Shown here in pieces: positions 1-5,164 of a stretch of DNA of 5,164 nucleotides (its first letter is position 1; each line of letters begins with the position of its first letter). The stretch is from Gammaproteobacteria bacterium. GTDB lineage: Bacteria; Pseudomonadota; Gammaproteobacteria; SZUA-229. The stretch is from assembly GCA_029287815.1 (NCBI GenBank), contig JARFQK010000355.1, positions 1 to 5,164 of the forward strand, in the 5' to 3' direction. The position numbers were made by a program, and so were the translations under genes. The notes under the pieces are model-generated. The model did not search any database. It was given only the letters and a program-made list of their open reading frames with translations, and was not told the origin of the DNA.

Positions 1-294
1 TGGATCAGTGCCCGCGAGGAGTATCATCGTGGCAATATCGATGTCTCGATTCGCAACTATAAAGAGGTGATTGCAACATCGCCGAACAATTTCGATGCCT
101 ACGGTGAGTTGGGCAATGTCTATCTGAGTCGCGGTAGCCAGAAAGAGGCGGCTGAGGCATATTTTGAGGCGGCGGTCATTCTGGTGAACATGGGACAGGC
201 CAATCGTGCCAGAAGTCTGCTGCCGATGTTGAGTCGGCTGGACAGAGCGAAAGCCGAGGAGTTAAATCGGCTACTCAGCGCAAACCGAAGCTAA
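1..294 (+). CDS. TPR-repeat protein, C-terminal 97 residues (5' partial)
   Basis: Frame 1 is open from the first base to a TAA at 292-294, so the true start lies upstream; the GTG at 67 is only an internal valine codon. The 97 visible residues form helix-turn-helix units of tetratricopeptide type. One unit spans about residues 4-31 (Y8, G11, Y20, P28). A second spans about 33-62, with the canonical L37-G38, Y41, G45, A50, Y54 and A57 pattern. A helical cap with an LLPMLSRL segment and an AEELNRLL end follows. TPRs are protein-protein interaction scaffolds; the partner is not visible. The gene ends 18 nt before the DUF302 gene and is probably co-transcribed with the three genes downstream. No signal peptide can be judged because the N-terminus is missing. 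The TPR call is firm; the specific role is unknown. Confidence 0.85.
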   Translation, partial: WISAREEYHRGNIDVSIRNYKEVIATSPNNFDAYGELGNVYLSRGSQKEAAEAYFEAAVILVNMGQANRARSLLPMLSRLDRAKAEELNRLLSANRS

Positions 295-298
295 ATTT

Positions 299-303
299 GG
301 AGG
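299..303 (+). promoter_or_regulatory. Shine-Dalgarno site for the DUF302 gene
   Basis: GGAGG lies 9 nt before the ATG at 313, in the 18-nt gap after the TPR gene. It fixes the DUF302 start at 313 and suggests independent initiation on a shared transcript. Confidence 0.75.
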
Positions 304-312
304 CAAGCGGCT

Positions 313-903
313 ATGTTTTACTTACTTCGCAACCTTTTCGCGATTGTCGGGCTGGCAGCGGTCATCGGGGCAGGGTATGCTATGGTTAAATTACAACCAA
401 CATTAATGGTTCTGAATGAATTCGAAGACAATGCGGTGAACGTGTTCGCCGATATGGGCGTTAAGCTGATTGAAAGCGGCAACATGGCGGAGGCGAGCAT
501 ATGGAAGGTGCCAGTGGATGAGGGTATGACGGCCGCTGATGTTGAAGAAACGATGAAATTTGTTGCGAATGAGCACAATTTCAAAAATGTCGGTGAGATG
601 CCACTGTACAAGGAAGTCGAGGCGATGAGCGGAGAGCCATATCGGTATGTTAAAATATTCATGTTTTGTAATGCGCTCACCGCAGCACAAATGCTGGATT
701 ACAATGATGCATTCTCCAGTTACCTTCCGTGCCGTATCACGTTGATGGAAGACAAGGAGGGTAAGCTCTGGCTGTACACGTTGAACATGGACGGCATGAT
801 CTATGGGGGAAGACCATTGCCCACAGAATTAAAGCAAGAAGCCGAAAACATTAAAGAAATAATCCTTGATATCATGAATAGAGGCGCTACCGGCGAATTT
901 TAA
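313..903 (+). CDS. membrane-anchored DUF302 domain protein
   Basis: This is a 196-residue protein. Residues about 5-25 are a hydrophobic helix, read as an N-terminal anchor or uncleaved signal; no lipobox or clear signal-peptidase site is seen. Residues about 35-65 form an amphipathic linker. From about 75 to 190 the sequence matches my recollection of the DUF302 family. A helix (ADVEETMKFVANEH) comes first, then a beta strand leading to F118-C119-N120, a short alpha segment, the family hallmark LPCR (138-141) followed by an ED-G-LW-YT strand, and a C-terminal helix (LKQEAENIKEIILDIM). C119 and C140 sit at the positions usual for the family. DUF302 has no agreed biochemical function; some members are fused to or encoded beside redox and sulfur-metabolism proteins, which suggests small-ligand or metal binding. 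The start is supported by GGAGG 9 nt upstream. The stop is 2 nt before the next ATG, so expression is likely coupled to the downstream gene. Confidence 0.82.
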   Translation: MFYLLRNLFAIVGLAAVIGAGYAMVKLQPTLMVLNEFEDNAVNVFADMGVKLIESGNMAEASIWKVPVDEGMTAADVEETMKFVANEHNFKNVGEMPLYKEVEAMSGEPYRYVKIFMFCNALTAAQMLDYNDAFSSYLPCRITLMEDKEGKLWLYTLNMDGMIYGGRPLPTELKQEAENIKEIILDIMNRGATGEF

Positions 904-905
904 GC

Positions 906-1922
906 ATGGTCGACGAAAAGAAGCCATCGGCTTCTGAAGACAAGTCAAAAGACGCACCTGCAGGCAAAGACGCCAGTGGGAAGTCAGCTGCGTCTGATAA
1001 AAAGGCCTCATCCGCGCAGAAAGCGGGTCCGACCAAAAAGCCTGAGGCAATAACCAGCGAGGTGCTGACCGAGAAGGAAAAGCAGGCAGCGACCACGATT
1101 TTCAGCAAAAACATGAGCGTCGAGGAAGAGAAGAGGGCCCTCGATGAGATCATAACCGGCGCATCGACAGCAGCGGACAAGAAGAAGGCGATCGATGAAC
1201 TCAAGAAACTGCACGTCGCTGACGACATTATAAAGAAGAAGACCGCTGAGACCCCTGAGGGTGTCAGCGAGATCAAGCAAAAAGCGTCCGCTGCGAAACT
1301 TGCCGCTTCCGAGAGAATCCTGAGTCAAGGTTATGTGGCTGATGCCGATACGGCTTTGCTACGGCTTGCCGATACCTTCGACAAAAGCGCACGCCGCTGG
1401 GAGATGGTGGTTTACCCCAGCATGTTTGCGTTCATTCTGCTTGCCGGTTACGGTTTTTACCTGATCTATCATTTGACGCATGATATTGCGGTGTTATCCC
1501 ACAGCGTGACGCGCATGGCGACGATCGTGTCCGATGCAACGCCGAGGGTAACGTCGGACATGCGTGACATGTCCCAGGACATGCGCGACATGTCCGGAGA
1601 AATACGCTCAATGTCCATACAGATGGAAGCGATGAAACCGATGAGCAACAACATGGCCAACATGACCTATACGATGAGCAATCTGAACCGGTCGGTTTAT
1701 GGCATGCAGCGGGATATGGGCGGACTCAATCGGACCATATCCGGCGGACCGTTTGGTTTCATGAGAGACGCGGTTCCTTTCTCCTCGGATTCGTATTCGG
1801 CCCCGCTGCCGCCGCTGCCAATGAATGCAGGACAGCCGGTCTACATTCAACCGATGCCATCGTACGTGCCTACATCGCCACAATTGCAGAACCAGCCACA
1901 GATGGCGCCCAATGGGAACTGA
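906..1922 (+). CDS. single-pass membrane protein with methionine-core coiled coil
   Basis: This is a 338-residue protein that I cannot assign to a named family. Residues 1-45 are Lys/Ser/Ala/Asp-rich and probably disordered. Residues about 50-165 are charged and helical. Residues about 167-188 form one transmembrane helix, preceded by R163-R164, which favours N-terminus in the cytoplasm and C-terminus in the periplasm. Residues about 194-278 follow a heptad pattern. From 219 to 278 the core positions are almost all Met (219, 222, 226, 229, 236, 240, 243, 246, 250, 253, 257, 267, 271), with I233, L260, V264, L274 and I278 filling the rest. After a GGPFGFM turn (280-286) comes a Pro/Gln/Met-rich, probably disordered tail (about 298-338). 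The start is 2 nt after the DUF302 stop with no good Shine-Dalgarno in range (nearest purine run about 880-884), so translation is probably coupled to the gene before. A structural or tethering role beside the NTPase is plausible; function is unknown. Confidence 0.8.
   Translation: MVDEKKPSASEDKSKDAPAGKDASGKSAASDKKASSAQKAGPTKKPEAITSEVLTEKEKQAATTIFSKNMSVEEEKRALDEIITGASTAADKKKAIDELKKLHVADDIIKKKTAETPEGVSEIKQKASAAKLAASERILSQGYVADADTALLRLADTFDKSARRWEMVVYPSMFAFILLAGYGFYLIYHLTHDIAVLSHSVTRMATIVSDATPRVTSDMRDMSQDMRDMSGEIRSMSIQMEAMKPMSNNMANMTYTMSNLNRSVYGMQRDMGGLNRTISGGPFGFMRDAVPFSSDSYSAPLPPLPMNAGQPVYIQPMPSYVPTSPQLQNQPQMAPNGN
1556..1597 (+). repeat. two tandem 21-bp units, each a near-perfect dyad, inside a coding region
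   Basis: Two consecutive 21-bp units (1556-1576 and 1577-1597) match at 18 of 21 positions. Each contains GGACATG, 5 nt, then CATGTCC, a perfect 7-bp inverted repeat (1556-1574 and 1577-1595). The junction also pairs: CATGTCC-CA-GGACATG at 1568-1583. The units encode two adjacent heptads of the methionine coiled coil (M-R-D-M-S), so protein-level repetition and unit duplication explain the pattern without requiring a regulatory role. Alternative hairpins are still possible in the mRNA. Confidence 0.8.
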
Positions 1923-1953
1923 TGTTTGTCCAACTGTGATGGATCATTAAGAC

Positions 1954-1957
1954 AGGA
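1954..1957 (+). promoter_or_regulatory. Shine-Dalgarno site for the dynamin-like gene
   Basis: AGGA lies 9 nt before the ATG at 1967, in the 44-nt gap after the coiled-coil gene. It supports the 1967 start and initiation without strict coupling. Confidence 0.6.
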
Positions 1958-1966
1958 AAATAGACT

Positions 1967-3517
1967 ATGCTGGCCAGACCTGATAAGTCCATTGCTGAGC
2001 GACTCGCCAAACTGGAGTCGCATCTGGAAAACGAGAACCCGCTGTTACTGGATGCGGTCATCCGCTTTAAGAAGCTGGATCGGGTCGCGTACCGGATGGG
2101 CCTGTTGCCGAATAGCGAGAGCTATGCGACGCGCATTCCCTGGTGGCCGTTGATCACTGTCCTGGGTACTTTTTCGGCCGGAAAATCGTCCTTCATCAAT
2201 CACTTTCTCGGCCAGGACCTGCAGCTTACCGGGAATCAAGCGGTCGATGACAAGTTCACCGTTGTTTGTTACTCGGCGCAGCGAGAGAGCAGGGTGCTGC
2301 CTGGTATTGCGCTGGATTCGGATCCGCGGTTTCCGTTCTATCAGATGAGCAGCGAAATCGACAAGGTCAGTCTAGGCGAAGGGCGTCGCATCGATGCATA
2401 TTTGCAGATGAAGACCTGTGATTCCGAGAAAGTCAGTGGCAAGATCATCATCGATTCACCTGGGTTTGATGCTGATGATCAGCGCAACGAAACACTGCGC
2501 CTGACCAATCATATCATCGACATTTCAGATTTGGTGCTGGTGTTCTTCGATGCCCGGCACCCCGAGCCCGGTGCGATGCATGATACCTTGGACCACCTGG
2601 TCGGCGACACCATCAGGCGAAACGATTCAGAAAAGTTCCTCTATATCCTGAATCAGATCGATACTGCTGCCAGAGAGGACAATCCCGAGGCCGTCGTTGC
2701 TGCATGGCAAAGGGCCTTGGCGCAGAAAGGCCTGACGGCGGGTCGTTTTTATGCGATTTACAACGAGGAGGTTGCCGTACCGATCGACGACGAAACGGTG
2801 CGCAAGCGATTTGAGGACAAACGCGACGCGGATCTGGCGGATATCTACGAGCGCATACACCAGGTTGAGGTGGAACGTTCCTACCGCATTATCGGTGCAC
2901 TGGATCATATTGCGACCGATATTGAGAACGTTGTGATACCCAGGCTGAAAGCGGCTTTGAAACGCTGGACGAAAATCGTTCTAATTGCTGATACTGTCGT
3001 TTTCGGTGCGATTGTCACCGCGATCGCGCTGTTGAACGCTCGGGTCGATGTGCTGGCGTTTTTCGCTTTGGACTTCACTTTGCAGCCAGTGGTTTCGACG
3101 ATCAAGGCGGTAGTCATCGTGACTGCGGTCCTGATGATCCACTTCAGTATGCGCAAATTCATCGCGAAGTGGATAGCCAGAACGCTAGAGACCGACACAC
3201 GTGCTGGCGACCTCAGACAAGCATTTCTGCGCAATACGCGCACGCTCCGTAGCCTTTTCCACCCGGCGCCCGCGGGTTGGACATCGCGTGCCAAACGGAC
3301 GCTCGCGAGTGTGGTTGCGGATGCGAGTGCATTTGTCCAAACGATGAATGACCGATTCACCAGTCCCTCCGGTGTGATCGCAGAATCGCCGCAAGCCGAA
3401 ATGCTGAAAGTTGTCGAGGCCAAGGGTCGGGCGGAATCCTCTCACCGCACTGAAGCCGGGGACCAAGCAGACACCGAGCAGTCAGATCCCGTCGCAGACA
3501 AACCCTCCGGTTCGTGA
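1967..3517 (+). CDS. dynamin-superfamily (EHD-like) NTPase with a two-helix membrane hairpin
   Basis: This is a 516-residue protein. Residues 1-58 form a helical N-terminal region. The P-loop is G67-T-F-S-A-G-K73-S74, followed by SFINHFLGQDL. G3 is D163-S-P-G166, preceded by a hydrophobic strand (KIIID). A strand with FFDA (193-196) follows, and G4 is N229-Q-I-D232. Several stretches parallel EHD-family G domains: the loop ending in D-x-F-x-V-V (95-100), then LPG (111-113), DP (119-120), PF (123-124) and FFDA. EHD proteins bind ATP and remodel membranes, so nucleotide preference here is open. Two residues look non-canonical: G4 has Gln for the usual Lys, and the switch I Thr pair of EHDs appears as Val-Asp (93-94). 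Residues about 336-356 and 379-394 are hydrophobic, giving a membrane hairpin as in mitofusins and atlastins. A basic helical segment follows, then an acidic, probably disordered tail (about 465-516). It is last in the operon. No EH domain is present. Membrane remodelling or tethering is inferred from the family. Confidence 0.85.
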   Translation: MLARPDKSIAERLAKLESHLENENPLLLDAVIRFKKLDRVAYRMGLLPNSESYATRIPWWPLITVLGTFSAGKSSFINHFLGQDLQLTGNQAVDDKFTVVCYSAQRESRVLPGIALDSDPRFPFYQMSSEIDKVSLGEGRRIDAYLQMKTCDSEKVSGKIIIDSPGFDADDQRNETLRLTNHIIDISDLVLVFFDARHPEPGAMHDTLDHLVGDTIRRNDSEKFLYILNQIDTAAREDNPEAVVAAWQRALAQKGLTAGRFYAIYNEEVAVPIDDETVRKRFEDKRDADLADIYERIHQVEVERSYRIIGALDHIATDIENVVIPRLKAALKRWTKIVLIADTVVFGAIVTAIALLNARVDVLAFFALDFTLQPVVSTIKAVVIVTAVLMIHFSMRKFIAKWIARTLETDTRAGDLRQAFLRNTRTLRSLFHPAPAGWTSRAKRTLASVVADASAFVQTMNDRFTSPSGVIAESPQAEMLKVVEAKGRAESSHRTEAGDQADTEQSDPVADKPSGS

Positions 3518-3658
3518 CCGGTCATAACTGGCGGGAGCGCTGGTGATTGGCGGATCGATCAATGCTGTCGTTTCGTTTACGACGCTGTCTGGATCTGCGT
3601 TCAATCTGAACAGACTGGTCTGCGGTAGTTTCTGAATTCAGCCTGCGCCTACTCCGGG
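3518..3658. other. convergent intergenic region with short dyads, possible weak bidirectional terminator
   Basis: These 141 bp separate the stops of two convergent genes. Visible dyads are: GTCGT, 7 nt, ACGAC at 3567-3583; GTTCA-ATC-TGAAC at 3599-3611; CAGAC-TG-GTCTG at 3611-3622; and the palindrome CTGAATTCAG at 3632-3641. The clustering where both operons end fits transcription termination. None has a GC-rich stem followed by a T tract, so no intrinsic terminator is claimed on either strand. No open frame here looks like a gene. Confidence 0.4.
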
Positions 3659-4153
3659 CTAAGCTTTCAGTACCCCCAAGAGAATTACTTCGTAGATGAT
3701 CAGAATCCCATAGACCGGTACCATCATCTGTAACAGGCGTTTTCCGCTCACCAGCCGCATGATCCGGAAATGCGAATGCATCAGCAGGAACAGGATACCA
3801 ACTGCGGTAACTAACTGTTTCACGGTAACAAATAAGGCGTCGCTGGACTCCAGCAGTCGAGCCATGAAGTAATTGGCCTCGTAGGCACCTCTGTCGAGTA
3901 GAGTGAGCGTAAACAGCGCATCGAGGCTGCTCATGAACAACACGGCGATGCCGGTGAACGCCAGCCTCGGGTCATACCAGTCGAGGTAATAATCTTCACC
4001 GCTGCGACGGGCGGTACGTCTGCGACCGCGTCCTTGCAGCCCGCAGTAGGTTACGGTGCGCAAGCTGTAACTTCGGCGATCCTGGTGCTCGCGGCGTTGC
4101 GCGATGTTGGTCCCAAGCGCAACGTCTGCCGATCTGCGTTCGAGATTGCTCAT
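3659..4153 (-). CDS. DUF5658-type three-helix membrane protein
   Basis: This is a 164-residue protein reading from ATG at 4153 down to TAG at 3661-3659. Residues 1-53 are a soluble Arg-rich leader (ERRS, RREHQDRRS, GRGRRRTARR), predicted to stay in the cytoplasm. Three hydrophobic helices follow at about 65-86, 107-127 and 143-162. The YLDWYDPRL entry, the SSLDALFTLTLLDRGAYEAN segment at the first helix and loop, the K112 helix and the closing YEVILLG match the DUF5658 pattern as I remember it. In place of the common N-P after the acidic residue this protein has N94-Y95. Function of the family is unknown. The start is supported by CAAGAG (4166-4161 on the minus strand) 7 nt upstream. It is transcribed alone, convergent with the NTPase operon and divergent from the gene at 4555. 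Confidence 0.8.
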   Translation of the reverse strand: MSNLERRSADVALGTNIAQRREHQDRRSYSLRTVTYCGLQGRGRRRTARRSGEDYYLDWYDPRLAFTGIAVLFMSSLDALFTLTLLDRGAYEANYFMARLLESSDALFVTVKQLVTAVGILFLLMHSHFRIMRLVSGKRLLQMMVPVYGILIIYEVILLGVLKA

Positions 4154-4554
4154 TTTTTTACTCTTGATGCTATGGCGGCCATTGTCCAGTAGGCCAGCAA
4201 ATCACGTGCCGGATCGTAAAAGTGTACTAAATATCAAACAGTTAGTGTGGGTGGCCAAGCATGGTTAGGATGATCTTGTAAAGTATCCTGACATCCGCAG
4301 GGCGGTGCTGTGCCGGAGGGGCAAAAAAAGTAGCCGAAAAACCAATGGTGTGAAGGGCAAATCAATACTCTGATAGACTGCATGTTCATACCTCGGGAGT
4401 CGCGAAATCAATGGCCTGGGCTCGAAAGCGATCAAGGCGTCGACAATGCCACATGTGTGATTCCGCTGACAACCGGCGGGCGAAATGTTGCCGGCCAACG
4501 GGTGGTCATTAACCCTGCTGGTATTGAATATCCAACCGCATATCGGAGACGCAA
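4154..4554. other. divergent intergenic region, 401 bp, no supported gene
   Basis: This stretch separates two divergently transcribed genes and should hold promoters for both. I find no pair of -35/-10 hexamers with acceptable spacing on either strand. Small dyads are present: AGGAT, 13 nt, ATCCT (4267-4289); the palindrome CACATGTG (4450-4457); and CCGGC paired with GCCGG around 4472-4495. None resembles a riboswitch or terminator I know. Short open frames on both strands lack ribosome binding sites and plausible protein composition. The length exceeds what two promoters need, so an unrecognised leader or small RNA cannot be excluded. Confidence 0.5.
4545..4548 (+). promoter_or_regulatory. 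Shine-Dalgarno site for the secreted coiled-coil gene
   Basis: GGAG lies 6 nt before the ATG at 4555. Together with the signal peptide starting exactly there, it fixes the start of this gene. Confidence 0.7.
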
Positions 4555-5164
4555 ATGCGAATCCTAGTGGTACCCTTGCTGGCCTTGGTAACGGCCATTC
4601 AACCGGTGATTACATTGGCTGCTGATGACAAGGCGTTGCAGGCGGAGCGACGCGAAGCACAGAAACAGCGGCAGCAGCAAAAGAACGAGCGCGCAAAGCT
4701 GAATCGAGAAGCGTTGCAGGATTTTCGGGAGTTTGCCAACGAGATCAGGAAAGAGTATACCAAGAGAGCACGCGACCTCGATACCGAGTACCGTCTGCAG
4801 AAAGAAGAACTCAAAGCCAAGCGCCAGATCAAGATCGCGGAGGTCGATGCCGAGTTGCAAAAGAATATGACCGGGCTGTTTCTCAATCCCGCCTCCGGCG
4901 AGCAGGCATCGGTGGAAAAGCTGAAAGCAGATATGAAGGCATACAGCGACAAGGCATTCGCCATCAAGCAGCAGGCGGCGCTGGAGGAACATGAGGAGTT
5001 CATACGTAATGAAATGCGCAAGCATGAACTGCTGAGCGAAAGGGACGATCGTGCATTGGCAAAGGCCAGAGAACTCGGTTTGCTCGACAAGCCCAAGCCC
5101 ATCCTCGCCAAACCGATAGGTGGCGAGCTGACACGCGACGAAGAGCGCTGGAACGAGCGCGAGC
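4555..5164 (+). CDS. secreted, highly charged helical protein of unknown function (3' partial)
   Basis: The frame is open from ATG 4555 through the right edge without a stop, giving 203 complete codons. Residues 1-22 are a clear signal peptide: R2, a hydrophobic core (ILVVPLLALVTAI), then an ITLA-A-type cleavage site near 22-23, so the mature protein should be periplasmic or outer-membrane associated. Residues about 24-105 are dense in Lys, Arg, Glu and Gln with a Q-rich patch (38-42), predicting a long helix or coiled coil. A break (GLFLNPASGEQ, 107-117) separates it from a second charged helix (about 118-175). A KPKPILAKP hinge (179-187) leads to another charged stretch. I do not recognise the family; the general shape recalls periplasmic Skp-like helical proteins, but there is no specific match. 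Base composition and codon use look native, and the start is supported by GGAG 6 nt upstream. Confidence 0.82.
   Translation, partial: MRILVVPLLALVTAIQPVITLAADDKALQAERREAQKQRQQQKNERAKLNREALQDFREFANEIRKEYTKRARDLDTEYRLQKEELKAKRQIKIAEVDAELQKNMTGLFLNPASGEQASVEKLKADMKAYSDKAFAIKQQAALEEHEEFIRNEMRKHELLSERDDRALAKARELGLLDKPKPILAKPIGGELTRDEERWNERE

Noticed and set aside
887..1276. 129-codon minus-strand open frame with hydrophobic Ser/Phe-rich product
   Set aside because: It is the antisense of the Lys/Ala/Ser-rich N-terminus of the coiled-coil protein; such composition always yields Phe/Leu/Ser-rich shadows.
2905..3423. 172-codon minus-strand open frame opposite the dynamin-like gene
   Set aside because: It lies wholly within a gene with clear NTPase motifs and membrane helices; the antisense product is low-complexity Ala/Thr/Ser-rich with no recognisable domain.
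4154..4260. Sigma70 promoter for the minus-strand DUF5658 gene (TTGATA with TACGAT on the minus strand)
   Set aside because: The spacing between the two hexamers is only 13 nt, too short for a working promoter.
4267..4289. AGGAT...ATCCT inverted repeat as terminator or operator
   Set aside because: The stem is only 5 bp with a 13-nt loop and no T tract; chance occurrence is likely.
4295..4510. Possible cyclic-di-GMP or other riboswitch, prompted by GC-rich patches and GAAA loops
   Set aside because: None of the conserved core strings of the riboswitch classes I know is present, and no consistent multi-stem fold could be drawn.
4382..4567. Plus-strand 61-codon open frame in the divergent intergenic region
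   Set aside because: It has no Shine-Dalgarno sequence upstream, overlaps the well-supported start at 4555 in another frame, and shows no domain, signal or membrane segment.
4564..5111. Two long minus-strand open frames opposite the gene at 4555
   Set aside because: They are mirror frames of a Lys/Glu/Gln-rich coding strand, giving Leu/Ser-rich products with no motif. The plus strand has a signal peptide and ribosome site and stays open throughout.

Overview
The window looks like ordinary chromosomal DNA of a Gram-negative proteobacterium, most likely a gammaproteobacterium. This rests on moderate GC content, Shine-Dalgarno starts, and a DUF5658-type membrane protein with the arginine-rich leader that I associate with gammaproteobacteria. 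The species cannot be named from this sequence. I see no rRNA, tRNA, CRISPR array, insertion sequence or phage gene.

Positions 1-3517 hold a compact plus-strand block that reads as one operon, entering the window already in progress. It holds (a) the C-terminal end of a TPR-repeat protein; (b) a membrane-anchored DUF302 protein; (c) a single-pass membrane protein with a charged, low-complexity N-terminus and a long methionine-core coiled coil after the membrane segment; (d) a dynamin-superfamily NTPase whose G domain resembles eukaryotic EHD ATPases and which carries a two-segment membrane hairpin, like mitofusins. Spacings are 18, 2 and 44 nt. Three of the four products have predicted membrane segments and the fourth is a TPR scaffold, so the block looks like an envelope-associated complex, possibly for membrane remodelling. 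That role is an inference.

Positions 3518-3658 are a 141-bp convergent intergenic region with several short dyads but no classic terminator. Positions 3659-4153 encode, on the minus strand, a three-helix DUF5658 membrane protein. Positions 4154-4554 are a 401-bp divergent intergenic region in which I find no convincing gene, RNA or promoter. From 4555 to the right edge, a plus-strand gene encodes a signal-peptide-bearing, highly charged, helical protein with no recognised family; it is open at the window end.

The item most worth a second look is the four-gene block: an EHD-like NTPase with non-canonical G2 and G4 positions, encoded next to a protein with an unusual Met-Met coiled coil.
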